This document shows positions 9,801 to 21,279 of a DNA stretch of 64,000 bases, piece after piece; the stretch's first letter is position 1; every line of letters starts with the position of its first letter. The stretch is taken from positions 13,035,702 through 13,099,701 of the forward strand of contig CM019716.1 of NCBI GenBank assembly GCA_009760885.1, read 5' to 3'. The position numbers were made by a program, and so were the translations under genes. The notes beneath the pieces are model-generated. The model saw only the letters and a program-made list of their open reading frames with translations. It made no database searches and was not told the DNA's origin. Source of the DNA: Achatina immaculata (Eukaryota; Mollusca; Gastropoda; Stylommatophora; Achatinidae).

Positions 9801-11097
9801 CTCTTTCAGCATGGGATCTGCATTTTCGACCTCTTCTCTTTACACTGTATTTTATACTGTTTTTCTGTTACCGTCTAAATTTGCTTTACATTTTATACAG
9901 TACCCGTGACCCACATCAGAATATTACAGTCATCCTCACGACGAAAACACCGGCATATCTCCGTTATAAATCTGTTTGTTTTCATCCTGTTTGCTTTTCT
10001 GAGAAATCCTGTGATACAATCATGACGTCATCGCTGCAACGGTATATGAGCAATGACATTGCAACAATGTACACTGGGAAAGAACAAAGCACATGGATCA
10101 AGTGCCTGCTATTCTGTTAATGGTGCACCTGATATCATCAGTTGGACTTCTCTGTTTCAGATCGTTGATCAGGGAACGAAAAGAAGGTCATGGGCAAAAC
10201 AAAAATAAGGACCGGAAAATTTCCGTCATAAAGAAAAAAAAATTGGGGAAAAAAAAACTAGGTGACAGTTTAAAAGCTAAGTTAAGTTCCCACCCCACCC
10301 CAACACCGTTCTCTCCCCCCCCCCCCCCCCCCCAACTATTTTGCTTTAGGCGCTCCTTAATGTAACAAGTATTGCTAACATATACGTGGACTAATATGTA
10401 ACTACAAGCTCTGCCAATTTCTTGAATATTTTCCGCATTGTTTTCTACAACCGCCCCCCCCCCCGCCCACATGTTTTTCCCTTAATTCCCCTCGAACACT
10501 CTAACTCAGTGTTTCCCAGACTTTGTTCGGACTGCTGCCCTATTTTTTCCTAGGTCACATCATTTCCTCCCTCCACCTCCATGAACGACTATTACAGTGA
10601 GCTATTCAACATTTTACTCATTATACAAACTAAAGTATTATTGTACTATACTATTATAGTATTATTATAGTATTATTACGTTTAAAAAAGACGTGTACAT
10701 GATATTAAAAAACGCATTTGGAAAAGAATATTATAGGATGTCAGAGCGTTTGTCTTCATGCCTAGAGCATGTCTCTGAATGACACGAGTATGTGCAGGAT
10801 GTGACATAATTTCATAGATCGCAGAGCAGCAGGAGATAATGTGATTGAAGCGTCTTGATGTGACATGTGTACAATAACGTCATGTGGCAAGTGCACAGCA
10901 TTATTACGATTGTTAAGAAAAGAAGATTTGTGGAAATATTTGCCTTAAATGGAAGAGATGAGCCAGGTACCGGATAGTTCTCGTGAGACTCAGCAAAGTC
11001 TTTTTTGTCTCAAACTCAGGTTCTTTTCAAACATTCATTACGAGCCTCGCCGATCGGGGCTAGCGCCCAACGCTTCTCATCTTGTCCAGTCTCTTGA
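9801..11097. other. no gene recognised; C-tracts and a possible hAT end
   Basis: There is a run of about 23 C at 10313-10335 and a second C-rich tract at 10452-10465. At 10507 the sequence cagtgtttcccagac resembles a hAT transposon terminus, but no matching inverted end was found downstream. Open frames here are short and show no family motif. Confidence 0.4.
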
Positions 11098-11541
11098 TGT
11101 TTCTTGTCTTGTTTGTGTTTCCTGTCTTGTTGGTGTTTCCTGTCTTGTTTGTGTTTCCTGTCTTGTTGTTGTGTCTTTTCTTGTCTTGTGTTTCCTGTCT
11201 TGTTGGTGTTTCCTGTCTTGTTGGTGTTTCCTGTCTTGTTGGTGTTTCCTGTCTTGTTGGTGTTTCCTGTCTTGTTGGTGTTTCCTGTCTTGCTGGTGTT
11301 TCCTGTCTTGTTGGTGTTTCCTGTCTTGTTGGTGTTTCCTGTCTTGCTGGTGTTTCCAGTCTTGTTGGTGTTTCCTGTCTTGCTGGTGTTTCCTGTCTTG
11401 TTGGTGTTTCCTGTCTTGTTGGTGTTTCCTGTCTTGCTGGTGTTTCCTGTCTTGCTGGTGTTTCCTGTCTTGTTGGTGTTTCCTGTCTTGTTGGTGTTTC
11501 CTGTCTTGTTGGTGTTTCCTGTCTTGCTGGTGTTTCCAGTC
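11098..11541 (+). repeat. 18-bp minisatellite, about 24 copies
   Basis: The unit is tgtttcctgtcttgttgg, with 'tgctgg' variants scattered along the array. Because 18 is a multiple of three, three plus-strand frames and one minus-strand frame stay open (Leu/Val/Cys-rich or 'TGNTSK' repeats). The first units (11098-11190) are more diverged than the rest. Confidence 0.95.
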
Positions 11542-11794
11542 AACCCACCTTCTATTCTTTTCCCTTGCCGTTAGGTTAGCACATTCAGATATTGAAATAT
11601 ATTTACTCTGTTGCCATACTTTGTTCCTTGTTTCTGTTTATCTTTAATCCTTTCTTATTGTTCTCTCTAGTAACCTTGTTCTCTAGTCTATGCACTTACT
11701 TGTGTCATAACGGTGGCATCCTCTCACCTCAAGTTACTGGCATTATGGTCTCGTATTTGAATTCGTTTCAAATTTTTAATGAGTTCAGACGGCC

Positions 11795-12153
11795 TGTGAG
11801 TGTAAATGCTAAAGAAGAATCCTTCAAATATCGTGGACACAAACAAGAAGTAATGTATCCATACTACAAGAACTTAATATTGAAGAAATTTGGCTAGTCA
11901 GGAAGATTAAACGGAGAAAACTGAAATATTTTTGACATATTAAAGGTCATGATAATTTAGAGAAGACAGTCTTAGAAGGGCACATAATGGAAAAAAGAAA
12001 GAGAGGAAGATCAAGGCGAATATGGCTGCAAGACATCGTTGAAGATCTCAGAATGGAGGCTTCAGCAACAGGGCATCTTGCTTACAACATAGAGGCCTAC
12101 AGGAGAGCTATCAGGGAGGTGAAGTTCAGCAAGGGACATGCAAGTGACTGACT
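11795..12153 (+). pseudogene. LINE family H 3' fragment
   Basis: Decayed C-terminal reverse transcriptase region. Reading across frames gives 'FFRHIKGHDNLEKTVLEGHIMEK' type text, 'RLQDIVEDL', 'YNIEAYRRAI' and 'FSKGHAS', followed by a degenerate tgac repeat tail. Stops and frame changes are present. The catalytic RT core is absent, consistent with 5' truncation. Confidence 0.7.
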
Positions 12154-12536
12154 AATCAGCAGGTAAATTCACAAAGAACAGGTCTTCAGTCTTCAGAAAT
12201 GGTGAACAGTAATTTAAAGTGCATTTCCGTTTGAGAAGTAACGAGTCAGGCGGCAGTGCACTTTCATCTTTTGGCATTTACCTACGCCAATGTTTCATGT
12301 ACAGTAGGCAGGTCTGCACAAAGATCATTGTAAGCAGTTGAAATGTGGTTTATTGGAAGAATGTTGCGAATCCCCTGGACAGCAAACATAACTAACGAAG
12401 AACAAAACATTCTATAGGGAAAACGACTAGTTTAAAATATTGGGCCCCCTTCCCAGACTGGGGTCCATGTGCCTTCACCCCCTACACACTGTATTGTTAG
12501 GGCCCCTGCTGGGGATAATCTGCACACAGACACAAA

Positions 12537-12808
12537 ATAAGAAGGCCTTGATGAGAAGAGCTGGAGAGACAAAAAAATCTTGTCCAAAAAAAAAAAGATA
12601 AATAAATAAATAAATAAGCGAGAGACAAAGTACTTTCATAGAACATGCAATGAGAAGAGGGGGCATTGAAAATATTGTAACAAAGGGAACAGTTAGAAGG
12701 AAGAAGAGCCAGGGGAAGACCAAGAGAAACGATACTGGACACAGTCTGACGAGATGGTGTGAGAGGATATCATCGACTGAACTAATGGCCTGCATGAAGG
12801 ACCTGGTA
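12537..12808 (+). pseudogene. LINE family I 3' fragment
   Basis: The + strand reads as a decayed form of 'CTFIGHAMRRGGIENI', 'RGRPRE' and 'RWCERISSTELMACMKD', the C-terminal tail seen better preserved at 19108-19392. A short AAAT repeat interrupts it at 12598-12616. The copy ends abruptly at about 12808 against an inverted copy of the same 3' end. Confidence 0.65.
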
Positions 12809-12811
12809 CTA

Positions 12812-12886
12812 TCATCATCATCATCATCATCATCATGTGCCGTGCCGACTGGGGTTAGCTATTATTCTTCTTCAGACTCTCATGCA
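12812..12886 (-). pseudogene. LINE family I 3' end, inverted neighbour
   Basis: On the minus strand this gives the last ~20 codons of family I ending in 'cagtcggcacggcac', followed by the (tga)n tail at 12814-12836. It abuts the plus-strand fragment 12537-12808 tail to tail. Confidence 0.6.
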
Positions 12887-13080
12887 GTTAACTATATATT
12901 TTCAGCATTTTCAAAGACTCACTATACTGATTTATATGTATAGGTATATGTAATAAACTGACAAATGAAAAACATTTGAGACTTAAGTTTCATTATACAT
13001 TTTGTTCCAGTGTGGAAGATTCGCGACACAGATCTCTGGCCATTTAAGCTCGCCTTGGACCGAGGCTAATAACCAAACAT

Positions 13081-13983
13081 CTTCTTCTTCTTCGTTCGCT
13101 TCTACCACCAAGACCGCCTCATGATCCTCCTGAATTTACTCCTGTGGTCCTCGATAGGTCCCGTGGTTCCCCCCCCCCCCCCGTGGTCACCGAAAGGACC
13201 ACACGAGATCCACGAGAGGACCACAAGAGGTTCAGAGTATTGCAGGGCTTGAGCCTGTATTCTTGGTGGGCTCAGAAGCGGGATTGCGTGACACTATGGT
13301 TTTCGTTGCACCAGTTTAATCTAGAGTTGGACTTTCTCACAGGAAAACCTCGACGTGTTTTGGATATCAGTATATCCCCACTGGGTGAGAGGTGGTTGCT
13401 CATCCAGCCTAGAGTTGGACTTTCTCACCGGAAAACCTCAGCGTGATTATGATACGCATACATCCCTGCAGGGTGAGAGGTGGTTGCCTATCTAGACTGC
13501 ACTGGTCCAGTGTCTCCGACTTCAGCATTTTGTGATCGTGGCCACTACCCTTCCTAGTTGTGACCAGGACGGAACTTTTGTCCAGGAGGTCGAATCCTCT
13601 TAACTAGTAAGTTTCACCCCATGGTTGAAACGGTTTAAGCATATTATCCCAGTATGGGCGTGTTTAGGACGTGACCTACCTCTAGAGCGGAGGTACAGTG
13701 ACATGCGTAGCCATCAAGTTTCAACCCTGGTTTAAGCCGCTTTAGGTACATTTCACCAGTGTGGGTGTACACGAACGTGGCCGGCCTCTAGAGCAGGGGT
13801 GCCGTGGTATGTGTAGCTCTCTTCGCGATACCACTGGACATACCGACTAAGCTTCACTTTATCCCTTCCATCACCTTTTCACATCGGCGCCGCACGGCAA
13901 CCCTAATTTCTTTTTCACATTTTCCTCATTGACCGGGAGGAGTTTCACTCCACGCGTGGCATCCGAAGAATCTTGCCAGCAGT
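13081..13983 (-). mobile_element. R1 retroposon copy A, 5'-truncated
   Basis: In element orientation (minus) it ends in a GAA repeat at 13081-13092 preceded by 'gaagcgaacgaag'. It contains the ~89-bp module (units at about 13322 and 13410) and the ~105-bp 'aaccggcttaaacc' type module. Imperfect 10-bp flanks (ataaccaaac at about 13068, ataacaaaac at 13985) could be a decayed target-site duplication. No coding frame. Confidence 0.75.
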
Positions 13984-15204
13984 GATAACAAAACTGATGT
14001 GGGTTCTCTACCTGACCCCGTGTATTTTTCATATAAATGAGCTAAAATGCGCTGTATTAATAATTTGGTCATTTTTTAAAAAGTCTTAACCTCTGGCGAC
14101 ACACCACTGCTCCTTGGCACACATTTTGAAAAACCGCATACTAGAGAACCTCAATTTTCAAAGCAAACAGAGCAGGAAACGTGACCACAAAAAAAAAAAA
14201 ATGAATAAGGGACAAAAAAATCACACTGCAGTCGAAAGATCGAACCTACAGAAGTGTGACTTTCGATTTTCAATCGTTCCCGTAACATTTTAGTTCTAAC
14301 ATCTACTTGAATTGTCTAGATTTCCGGATCTTTTCATTGTTTTCAAAACGTATCTGTAATGAATGACCTGATGTGCATGCCCGCTGAGAACTACAGGGGA
14401 GGCTACCACATTCAACCCCGGCTTTTGAGATCGATATTGGTGATTTAACAGCGCGAACCACGGCAGCCGTGCTTTAACGTCTAGAGATTGAGGCCAGACG
14501 CCAGGTTACGTAACCATGATTAAGCAACTTTCCTCTGCCTCGGTCTGGATGTGCTTGTGTATGAAGCAACGAGAATAAGTTTCTTTCTTTCGGCTATACA
14601 TTTTTCCTTTTCGAAAAAAAAGGACAAAATAGCTGATAGAGAATACAAAAGACTCGGCAAAATGGAGAGAAATATTATTGCCAGGTTCAGGAATGAATGA
14701 ATGAATGTATAAATTTCTTCCGGTTAAAATTCGCTTTTCTAGTCAAGCAAAAACGAGTCCAGGATTTGGCCATCAACCAAGTATGTATGCATGTGTACGT
14801 GTCTCTGTGTGTGCATTTGTGTTTTTGTGTATGTGTGTCAAGGACGCAAAACTAATAAGAGAAGTCCCTGTTTTCAGAACCTGACATTAAATACTCGTAA
14901 TTCTTGGAAAACAAGGGGGAGGGGTAAAATGGCCGTGGTGGCGTGGGTAGGGTTTAGGGCCATAATGAAAGCAGTTGCTAAGACGGGCTATATGCTCCTC
15001 TGTCCTGTCAATATGCCCATATTATTTGTTCGGGGTATTGCTTTTATTAATATTTCTTTTAAATTACGCTAAACTTATGCCAGGCTGTTGAAATGAAGCA
15101 AATATTTGTATAAGCCGTGGGGGGCCAGGATGAGGTCACCGTACGAAGTCTAGATTTTTAATATTGTTCGTACTCTTGCACGTCATAAAGCTCCGAGACT
15201 GTAA
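13984..15204. other. no gene recognised
   Basis: Unremarkable sequence with a short A tract (14189-14201) and a TG-rich stretch at 14790-14840. Short open frames lack recognisable domains. Nothing else is supported. Confidence 0.4.
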
Positions 15205-15560
15205 CTTCTTCTTCTTCTTCTCCTCCTCCTCCTCCAGTCTCCCTGGAACTCGAACTGATGTTCTTCTTTCAGCCGATGTGGTAAAGGTGTTGAGACACCG
15301 CTTGAGGGTGGGTTACGGGGTGGGGGGGGGGGGAAGGGGCAGAGGGCTTTTTTTTTCAGTTCGTGAGTGCAGCTAAAAAGCAAAGATGTTCAATGCTTCT
15401 TTAGCAGACTCCAACCCACTATGAGGCATATGGATATCCCTGTACCATTAGCCAGGCTGTGCCCTGTTTCTGTGTGTACCACCGAAGAAGTGGGACAGGG
15501 TCTTCATCAGATGTAGGTGCCCAATAAGTCAGCTATAGGTCGCTAACTCCCAAGACAGAC
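15205..15560 (-). repeat. R2 dispersed repeat, inverted copy
   Basis: On the minus strand the order is the R2 head (cctatagctgacttattg), 'aagaccctgtcccac', 'aacagggcacagcctggc', 'gtctgctaaagaagcatt', 'agctgcactc' and 'catcggctgaaagaag'. It is followed by a GGA/GAA run, written as TTC/TCC on the plus strand at 15206-15236. R2 is described further under the copy at 33925-34265. Confidence 0.75.
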
Positions 15561-16084
15561 AGCGTCTTCAGCGCCACCCCCCCCCCCCTTTTTCTCATAA
15601 TACAAATATTCAGAAGTATTTTTTAATGAAGATCGTACGAGTGTTATAATTTATAGATGGCAGTTTTCAGGGGTCCGTGATGGGCTGAGTTGGGAACCAC
15701 TAATATCGCCTTTTCGCTAGTTGAAAAGAAAAGAAAAAGATGGAAATCGCCAGTAATGAGAGAAAATATGGAACAGTTTTGTTTTTTTTTTTTTTAAACT
15801 TTAGGGGAAACAAAAAAAGTGTCCTCTCTAGCCAAAGCAAAGCAAAGCAAGAAGCAGTGTCAGGTTCTCTACGGTGCACTTCTAGTGACCCGGTCACGCT
15901 GCACCGCTAGAGATTGCTTCGTCATTATCCGTTTTCTTACTGTAAAACTTTAACTATTTCGCCTCTACGTTAATATCACTCATCTGTTGATTTGCAATTT
16001 CATTACCATGTACAATTCATAATTTTTGTTCCTGTTTATGTGATTCACTGTAATTCACACTTCTCCCATATCGTCTTTCGCCCT
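15561..16084. other. no gene recognised
   Basis: It holds a C run (15579-15590), a T run (15780-15794) and an A-rich area. No domain or repeat family was recognised. Confidence 0.35.
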
Positions 16085-16290
16085 CAGAAAGGCAGTGCTT
16101 GCGTTATGTCGCCTTTTGGCCCAACACACCCGACAAAGGCTCGACATATTTTTATTTATAACAGGGTTTTTTTTTCTTTCCACATCAGTCTCCATTCACT
16201 TGGCCAGACTACTGTCTGTTTCAAAGGGCACACTTCAAGGTAGAATAGGGTCTTGGCAGACTATGGGTCGCCGCATTTCCTACAAGACCT
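16085..16290 (-). repeat. R3 dispersed repeat, inverted copy
   Basis: The minus-strand order matches R3 (gacccatagtctgccaagac, 'tattctaccttgaa', 'tgtcgagcctttgtcgg'). It lies directly upstream of the RNase H remnant. Confidence 0.5.
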
Positions 16291-16650
16291 TGTCACCTTT
16301 ACAGACGGTTCCGTGTCTCGAGGTCTAAAAAGCGGATAAGGATCTGTCGTGATTGTTGCAAACAGATCTCGAGTCTTTGCAGCTATCACCTGGAGTATGA
16401 GAATGGAAGTTGAGGCGGTATCAGAAGCAATTTCCTGGCTGCTTGGAACAGGATGAATCACATGGGGTCATTGTAAAAGACTCCTAAACCATGTTTCGGA
16501 AAATTAAAAGACATTCACTCCACAGAGAGTTGGGTCCACTTGCTCAGAAAGTTCATAGGTCACCAGCCTGACGTGGATCTACTGTCCGGGTCATGCTGGA
16601 GTCAAGGACAACGAAATAGCGGACAGGCCGGCAGGGAAGGTAGCGGTCCA
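16290..16650 (+). pseudogene. retroelement RNase H domain, decayed
   Basis: Translation across frames shows the order of an RNase H fold. 'FTDGSVSRG' carries the first catalytic Asp (codon 16304-16306). It is followed after a stop by 'GSVVIVANRSRVFAAITW', then 'MEVEAVSEAISWLL' with the Glu helix, then a degraded 'HCKRLLNHV' strand where the third acidic residue is lost. The end is 'WIYCPGHAGVKDNEIADR', the conserved His loop and final Asp. RNase H removes the RNA strand after reverse transcription; such 'PGH.GV' domains are carried by several non-LTR and LTR element groups. At 16606 the domain runs without a break into the 45-bp array. Confidence 0.85.
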
Positions 16651-17846
16651 GGACAACAAAATAGCGGACAGGCCGGCAGGGAAGGTAGCGGTCCAGGACA
16701 ACAAAATAGCGGACAAGCCAGCAGGGAAGGTAGCGGTCCAGGATAACAAAATAGCGGACAGGCCAGCAGGGAAGGTAGTGGTCCAAGACAATGAAATAGC
16801 GGACAGGCCGGCAGGGAAGGTAGTGGTCCAGGACAACGAAATAGCAGACAGGCCAGCAGGGAAGGTAGTGGTTCAAGACAATGAAATAGTGGACAGGCCG
16901 GCAGGGAAGGTAGTGGTGCAGGACAACAAAATAGCAGACAGGCCGGCAGGGAAGGTAGTGGTCCAGGACAACGACATAGCGGACAGGCCGGCAGGGAAGG
17001 TAGTGGTCCAAGGCAATGAAATAGCGGACAGGCCGGCAGAGAAGGTAGTGGTGCAGGACAACGAAATAGCAGACAGGCCGGCAGGGAAAGTAGTGATGCA
17101 GGAGAACAAAATAGCAGACAGGCCGGCAGGGAAAGTAGTGATGCAGGAGAACAAAATAGCAGACAGGCCGGCAGGGAAAGTAGTGATGCAGGAGAACAAA
17201 ATAGCAGACAGGCCGGCAGGGAAAGTAGTGATGCAGGAGAACAAAATAGCAGACAGGCCGGCAGGGAAAGTAGTGATGCAGGAGAATAAAATAGCAGACA
17301 GGCCGGCAGGGAAAGTAGTGGTGTAGGACAACAAAATAGCTGACAGGCCGGCAGGGAAAGTAGTGGTGCAGGAAAACAAAATAGCAGACAGGCCGGCAGG
17401 GAAAGTAGTGGTGCAGGACAACAAAATAGCAGACAGGCTGGAAAGTAGTGGTGCAGGAGAACAAAATAGCAGACAGGCTGGCAGAGAAAGTAGTGGTGCA
17501 GGACAACGACATAGCAGACAGGCCGGCAGGGAAAGTAGTGATCCAGGACAACGACATAGCGGACAGGCCGGCAGGGAAAGTAGTGATCCAGGACAACGAC
17601 ATAGCGGACAGGCGGGCAGGGAAAGTAGTGGTCCAGGACAACGACATAGCGGACAGGCCGGCAGGGAAAGTAGTGATCCAGGACAACGACATAGCGGACA
17701 GGCCGGCAGGGAAAGTAGTGGTCCAGGACAACGACATAGCGGACAGGCCGGCAGGGAAAGTAGTGGTCCAGGACAACGACATAGCGGACAGGCCGGCAGG
17801 GAAAGTAGTGGTCCAGGACAACAAAATAGCAGACAAACTGACAGGT
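16606..17846 (+). repeat. 45-bp minisatellite, 27 copies, derived from the RNase H motif
   Basis: Units start with ggaca at 16606, 16651, 16696 and so on, and continue with 'acgaaatagcggacaggc' and 'cggcagggaaggtagtgg'. Counting to the last start at 17816 and allowing for one 5-bp deletion near 17437 gives exactly 27 full units plus a partial one. Unit 1 is in frame with, and part of, the RNase H end (DNEIADRPAGKV), so the array arose by amplifying that coding segment. Stops (for example 17287) and the 5-bp deletion show there is no selection for a protein. A minus-strand frame of over 400 codons is the mirror of the array. Variant blocks (aggaga type at 17100-17280, acgacatag type after 17500) reveal later local duplications. 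Confidence 0.95.
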
Positions 17847-17863
17847 GTAATATTTTGATGTTT

Positions 17864-17934
<71 letters not shown>
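17864..17934 (+). repeat. (AT)n microsatellite
   Basis: About 35 TA/AT dinucleotides with one G interruption at 17883 follow the 45-bp array almost directly. Confidence 0.95.
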
Positions 17935-17936
<2 letters not shown>

Positions 17937-18369
17937 TTGAGATTAAAGGTGTTCTTTGTGTAATTCTGTAGTACTGACTATTCTTTTACATGATTATTAA
18001 GTTGAGTTTCTCTCACTGCTGTTTTAGGCTGTGGCCGCGACAACATTTGATATTCCTTCCCACTTTTAAGTTATTAATACACATTCCTAATTCTTCCTTT
18101 TGTTTGCTTCAACATTTCAGAATGTCACTCCACAGTGTACTGCATGGTCTATCACAAGACTTGAACTCTTAATAGACACATAGTCGTAAGAAAACTCCAT
18201 ATAATTCTTTCTTGAGTCAAATTATAGATCACTTTTAATACTCATCAACCGAAGTTCGCAGGTTTCAGATTAAAGGAACTCCATAAGCAATCTTCAAAAA
18301 GTTCCGAAAATACCAACTCTGCATTTCACTCGCAGTACTAATAATCACTTTCTAACTTGAAGCATTTGT
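17935..18369. other. no gene recognised
   Basis: AT-rich sequence without a recognised family or domain. It ends in the ATTC repeat that belongs to the next LINE fragment. Confidence 0.4.
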
Positions 18370-18650
18370 TTTCATTCATTCATTCATTCATTCATTCGCA
18401 TGCCCCTTATTGAACTTTGCCTCCCTAACAGCACTCCTGTAGGCTCGTCGGTTGTGAACAAGATGCCCTGCTGCTGATGCATCCATTTGCAGATCATCAA
18501 CGATGTCTTGCAGTCATCTTCGCCTTGATCTTCCTCTCTTTCTTGTTCCCATTGTGTACCCTTCTAAGACGGTCTTCTCTAGATTATCATGACGTTTAAT
18601 GTGTCCAAAATATTTAAAGCATTTCTTCCATCTGACCTAAACTACTGCTC
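18370..18650 (-). pseudogene. LINE family H 3' fragment
   Basis: The minus strand begins its tail with (gaat)n at 18370-18397. Read upstream from the tail, the coding-like text ends in 'FNKGHANE' and includes 'DIVDDLQMDASAAGHLVHN' with neighbouring 'RKRGRSRRR'. Only about 90 codons of the RT C terminus remain. Confidence 0.75.
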
Positions 18651-18675
18651 CTGGTCCTAAAAACTCTATCTCCTT

Positions 18676-18811
18676 CCTCTCTTCCTACCTGTCTCCCTCC
18701 TCTCTTCCTACCTGTCTCCCTCCTCTCTTCCTACCTGTCTCCCTCCTCTCTTCCTACCTGTCTCCCTCCTCTCTTCCTACCTGTCTCCCTCCTCTCTTCC
18801 TACCTGTCTCC
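18676..18811 (+). repeat. 23-bp minisatellite, about 6 copies
   Basis: The nearly perfect unit is ctctcttcctacctgtctcc plus ctc. It is pyrimidine-only apart from one A and one G per unit. Confidence 0.9.
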
Positions 18812-19107
18812 GTGTGTATGTCCTCTTCGCGTCCCATTTTCTTTCTTAACTGGCCACTCAGTAATTCTGCACTGTCATTCGAAACTCGTCCATTAGTTTT
18901 GGTATGTGCGCTAACTGGTTCCCGAGTCATAAATTGCTTGTTTAGTTGTGTTGAATGTCCGCCACTTTGTCTTTGTCTGTTTCTTCTGTTACATTTGCCA
19001 GCGTCCAGTCGTGATATTACATCTAATACCGTGGGAATGTTCCTCTACCAAACTGTCCATCTTTCCGACCTGCTTTCTGCGTATTAGTAACAATAATAAT
19101 TATAATC

Positions 19108-19392
19108 ATCATCATCATCATCATGTGCCGTGCGGACTGGCGTTGGCTATTATGCTTCTCCAGATTACACGATCCTTCATGCAGAACATCAGTTCAGTTG
19201 GTGATCTCCTTTCACACCATCCCGTCAGACTGTCCAGTATCATTTCTCTTGGTCTTCCTCTTGATCTTCTTTCTTCTATTTTTTCTGCTGTTATAATATT
19301 TTCAATGCCCCCTCTTCTCATTGCATGTCCTATGAAAGTACATTGTCTCTCTCTTATCTTTTTGACAAGGTTTTTTGTCTCTCCAGCTCTTC
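19108..19392 (-). pseudogene. LINE family I 3' end
   Basis: The minus strand encodes 'CTFIGHAMRRGGIENIIT', 'RRSRGRPREMILDSLTGW', 'CERRSPTELMFCMKDRVI' and 'WRSIIANASPHGT', stop, then a (tga)n tail at 19109-19122. This is the C-terminal tail of an RTE-like RT. It is the best-preserved family I copy in the window and is 5'-truncated at about 19392. Confidence 0.8.
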
Positions 19393-19448
19393 TCATACAT
19401 AATTGTAATAAAAATGCTAATAGTAATAATAACAATAACATTAATAAT

Positions 19449-21279
19449 CTCTCCCTCTCTCTGAACCTTAAGTGCCCAGGGCACATGGGGCTTCCGCAAG
19501 GGTATTCCACAAACGTCTGTCCTTTCCCTTTTTTGTCTGCTCTTGCCCATGTGAGCCCTCTATTGCTCAACATCCTCTCTGTTGTTCTTCTCCATGTCTC
19601 TTTTGGTCTACCCTTACTTCCGTTCCCCTGTGGTGTCCATCTTAGTGCTATTTTTGGTAGTGAGTTGTCAGTCATTCGGAGCACATGTCCCAACCATCGC
19701 CAGCGTCTTTCCTCAATAATTGTTGTCAGTGGCTTCATCTGCATTTCTGCCAGTAAAATGTTATTTCTTATGGTGTTTGGCCAAAATATTTTTCTAATTC
19801 TTCGTAAACATTTAGTCTGGAAAGAATTCAGCTTGTTTTCTATGGTTTTGGTGATTTTCCAGCATTCATTTCCATAGAGTAGTACACTTAGAACATTATC
19901 CTGATTTTCATCTTCATGCTTAGTTTTTTAGATTTCCATATAGTCTGCAGCATTGCAAAAGCCTGGTTTGCTCTAGTAAGTCTGCTGTTGATGTCCTCTG
20001 TGCTGTCTCCATTTTCTACTACTTTACTGCCAAGTTATACAAATTCGTTGACCTCCTCCACTAACTTGCTATCTGTTCTGAGTACATTTCTGTTGTTCAC
20101 ATTTTGCTTCATTAACTTTGTCTTTCCTACGTTGATCTTTAGTCCTGTGTTGTTTGCATTCTGAGTTAGCTTGTTTATTATAGCTTTGTGGCTGCTTGAT
20201 AGTAGATAAATGTCGTCTGCAAAGTCAAGGTCCTCCAGCACTGTGTCAAGGGTCCATTGTAATCCTCTGCGTTTGTCTGATGTTGCTTCCTTCATTAACC
20301 AGTCTACTACCAAGATAAATAATGTTGGCGATAGTACACATCCCTGCTTCACTCCTGTTTGTATCCTAAAGCTGCTGGAGGTATGTTCTCCACAGATCAC
20401 TATGCATTGAAAACCCTCGTATAGGGCTTTGATTACATTCAATGGGGGAGGCCATGCCATCTTAATATTTTCCACAGTGCATCTCTGTTGACACAGTCAA
20501 AGGCTTTCTCAAAATCTATAAACAATACATGTGTTGTGCTATGCCACTCATTTGCCTACTCTAATAATTGTCTAAGTACAAATATGTGGTCTATGCATGA
20601 TCTTCTTTTCCTAAATCCTGCCTGCTCTTTCCAAAGTTTTCCCTCAAGTGTTGGTACAATTCTGTTGATGATTATTCTGCAAAATACTTTACTGGTGAGT
20701 GGCAGTAGGGTAATGCCTCTCCAGTTCCGCAATCTTTGAGGTCACCCTTCTTTGGTAGTTTTACTATAAGCCCAGTTTTTCACAGCTCTGGAGCTTTTTC
20801 TAGATCCCAAATTTGTTGTAATATCCGGCAAAGTTGTTTTGGTGTTTCTGTTTCTTCTGCTTTCAACATCTCAGCAGTCACTTCATCTTCACCTGGTGGC
20901 CTGTCTAATTTTAGCTTCTTTATTGCCTCCGTTACTTCACTTATTGTTATTGGTCCTGTATTGATGTTTAGTTCCGTTTGTGCTTCAGGTATGTCTATTG
21001 TTTGTGCTGCTTGTGTTCTGTTTAGTAGGGTGTTAAAGTGTTCCCTCCATCTTTTATTTTGTTCTTTCTCCACTAATCAGTTGTCCCTTATGTGTTTTTA
21101 TTGCGCTCTCACATCTTGTGCTGAAGTTACCTGTCATCTGCTTTGTGATTTTATATATAGTTTTCATGTCATTTGCATATGCTGCTTTCTCTGCTGCTTC
21201 TGCTAAGTTGTCATAGTATTGACGTTTATCTTGACGGCATGATTCCTTCACTTCTTTGTCTTTTTGTGCATAATTACTT
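19449..21279 (-). pseudogene. LINE family A copy 2, RT part
   Basis: The minus strand covers the RT from just after the endonuclease to the 'ALGT'-equivalent 3' end with a CT-rich (GA on the coding strand) tail at 19449-19461. The order of motifs matches copy 1 ('QTGVKQGCVLSP', 'DFADDIYLLSSSHK', 'RRWRWLGHVLRM'). Several indels and stops break the frame, and a 12-bp piece is missing in the region after motif C. It is interrupted at 21279 by R1 copy B and continues at 22576. Confidence 0.9.
21268..21279 (+). repeat. target-site duplication, left, R1 copy B
   Basis: gcataattactt is repeated exactly at 22564-22575, on the other side of the R1 insertion in LINE A. Confidence 0.9.

Noticed and set aside
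11016..11647. Four overlapping frames of 156-232 codons over the 18-bp array
   Set aside because: All are produced by the repeat; none has a domain, splice context or bias toward one frame.
16553..17836. 427-codon open frame on the minus strand (repeats of HHYFPCRPVCYF)
   Set aside because: It is the mirror of the 45-bp minisatellite; the period is a multiple of three, so several frames are open. The plus-strand origin from RNase H explains the sequence.
18948..19877. 309-codon plus-strand frame
   Set aside because: Antisense reading through LINE I and LINE A 3' ends; the same antisense text recurs opposite every LINE A copy.
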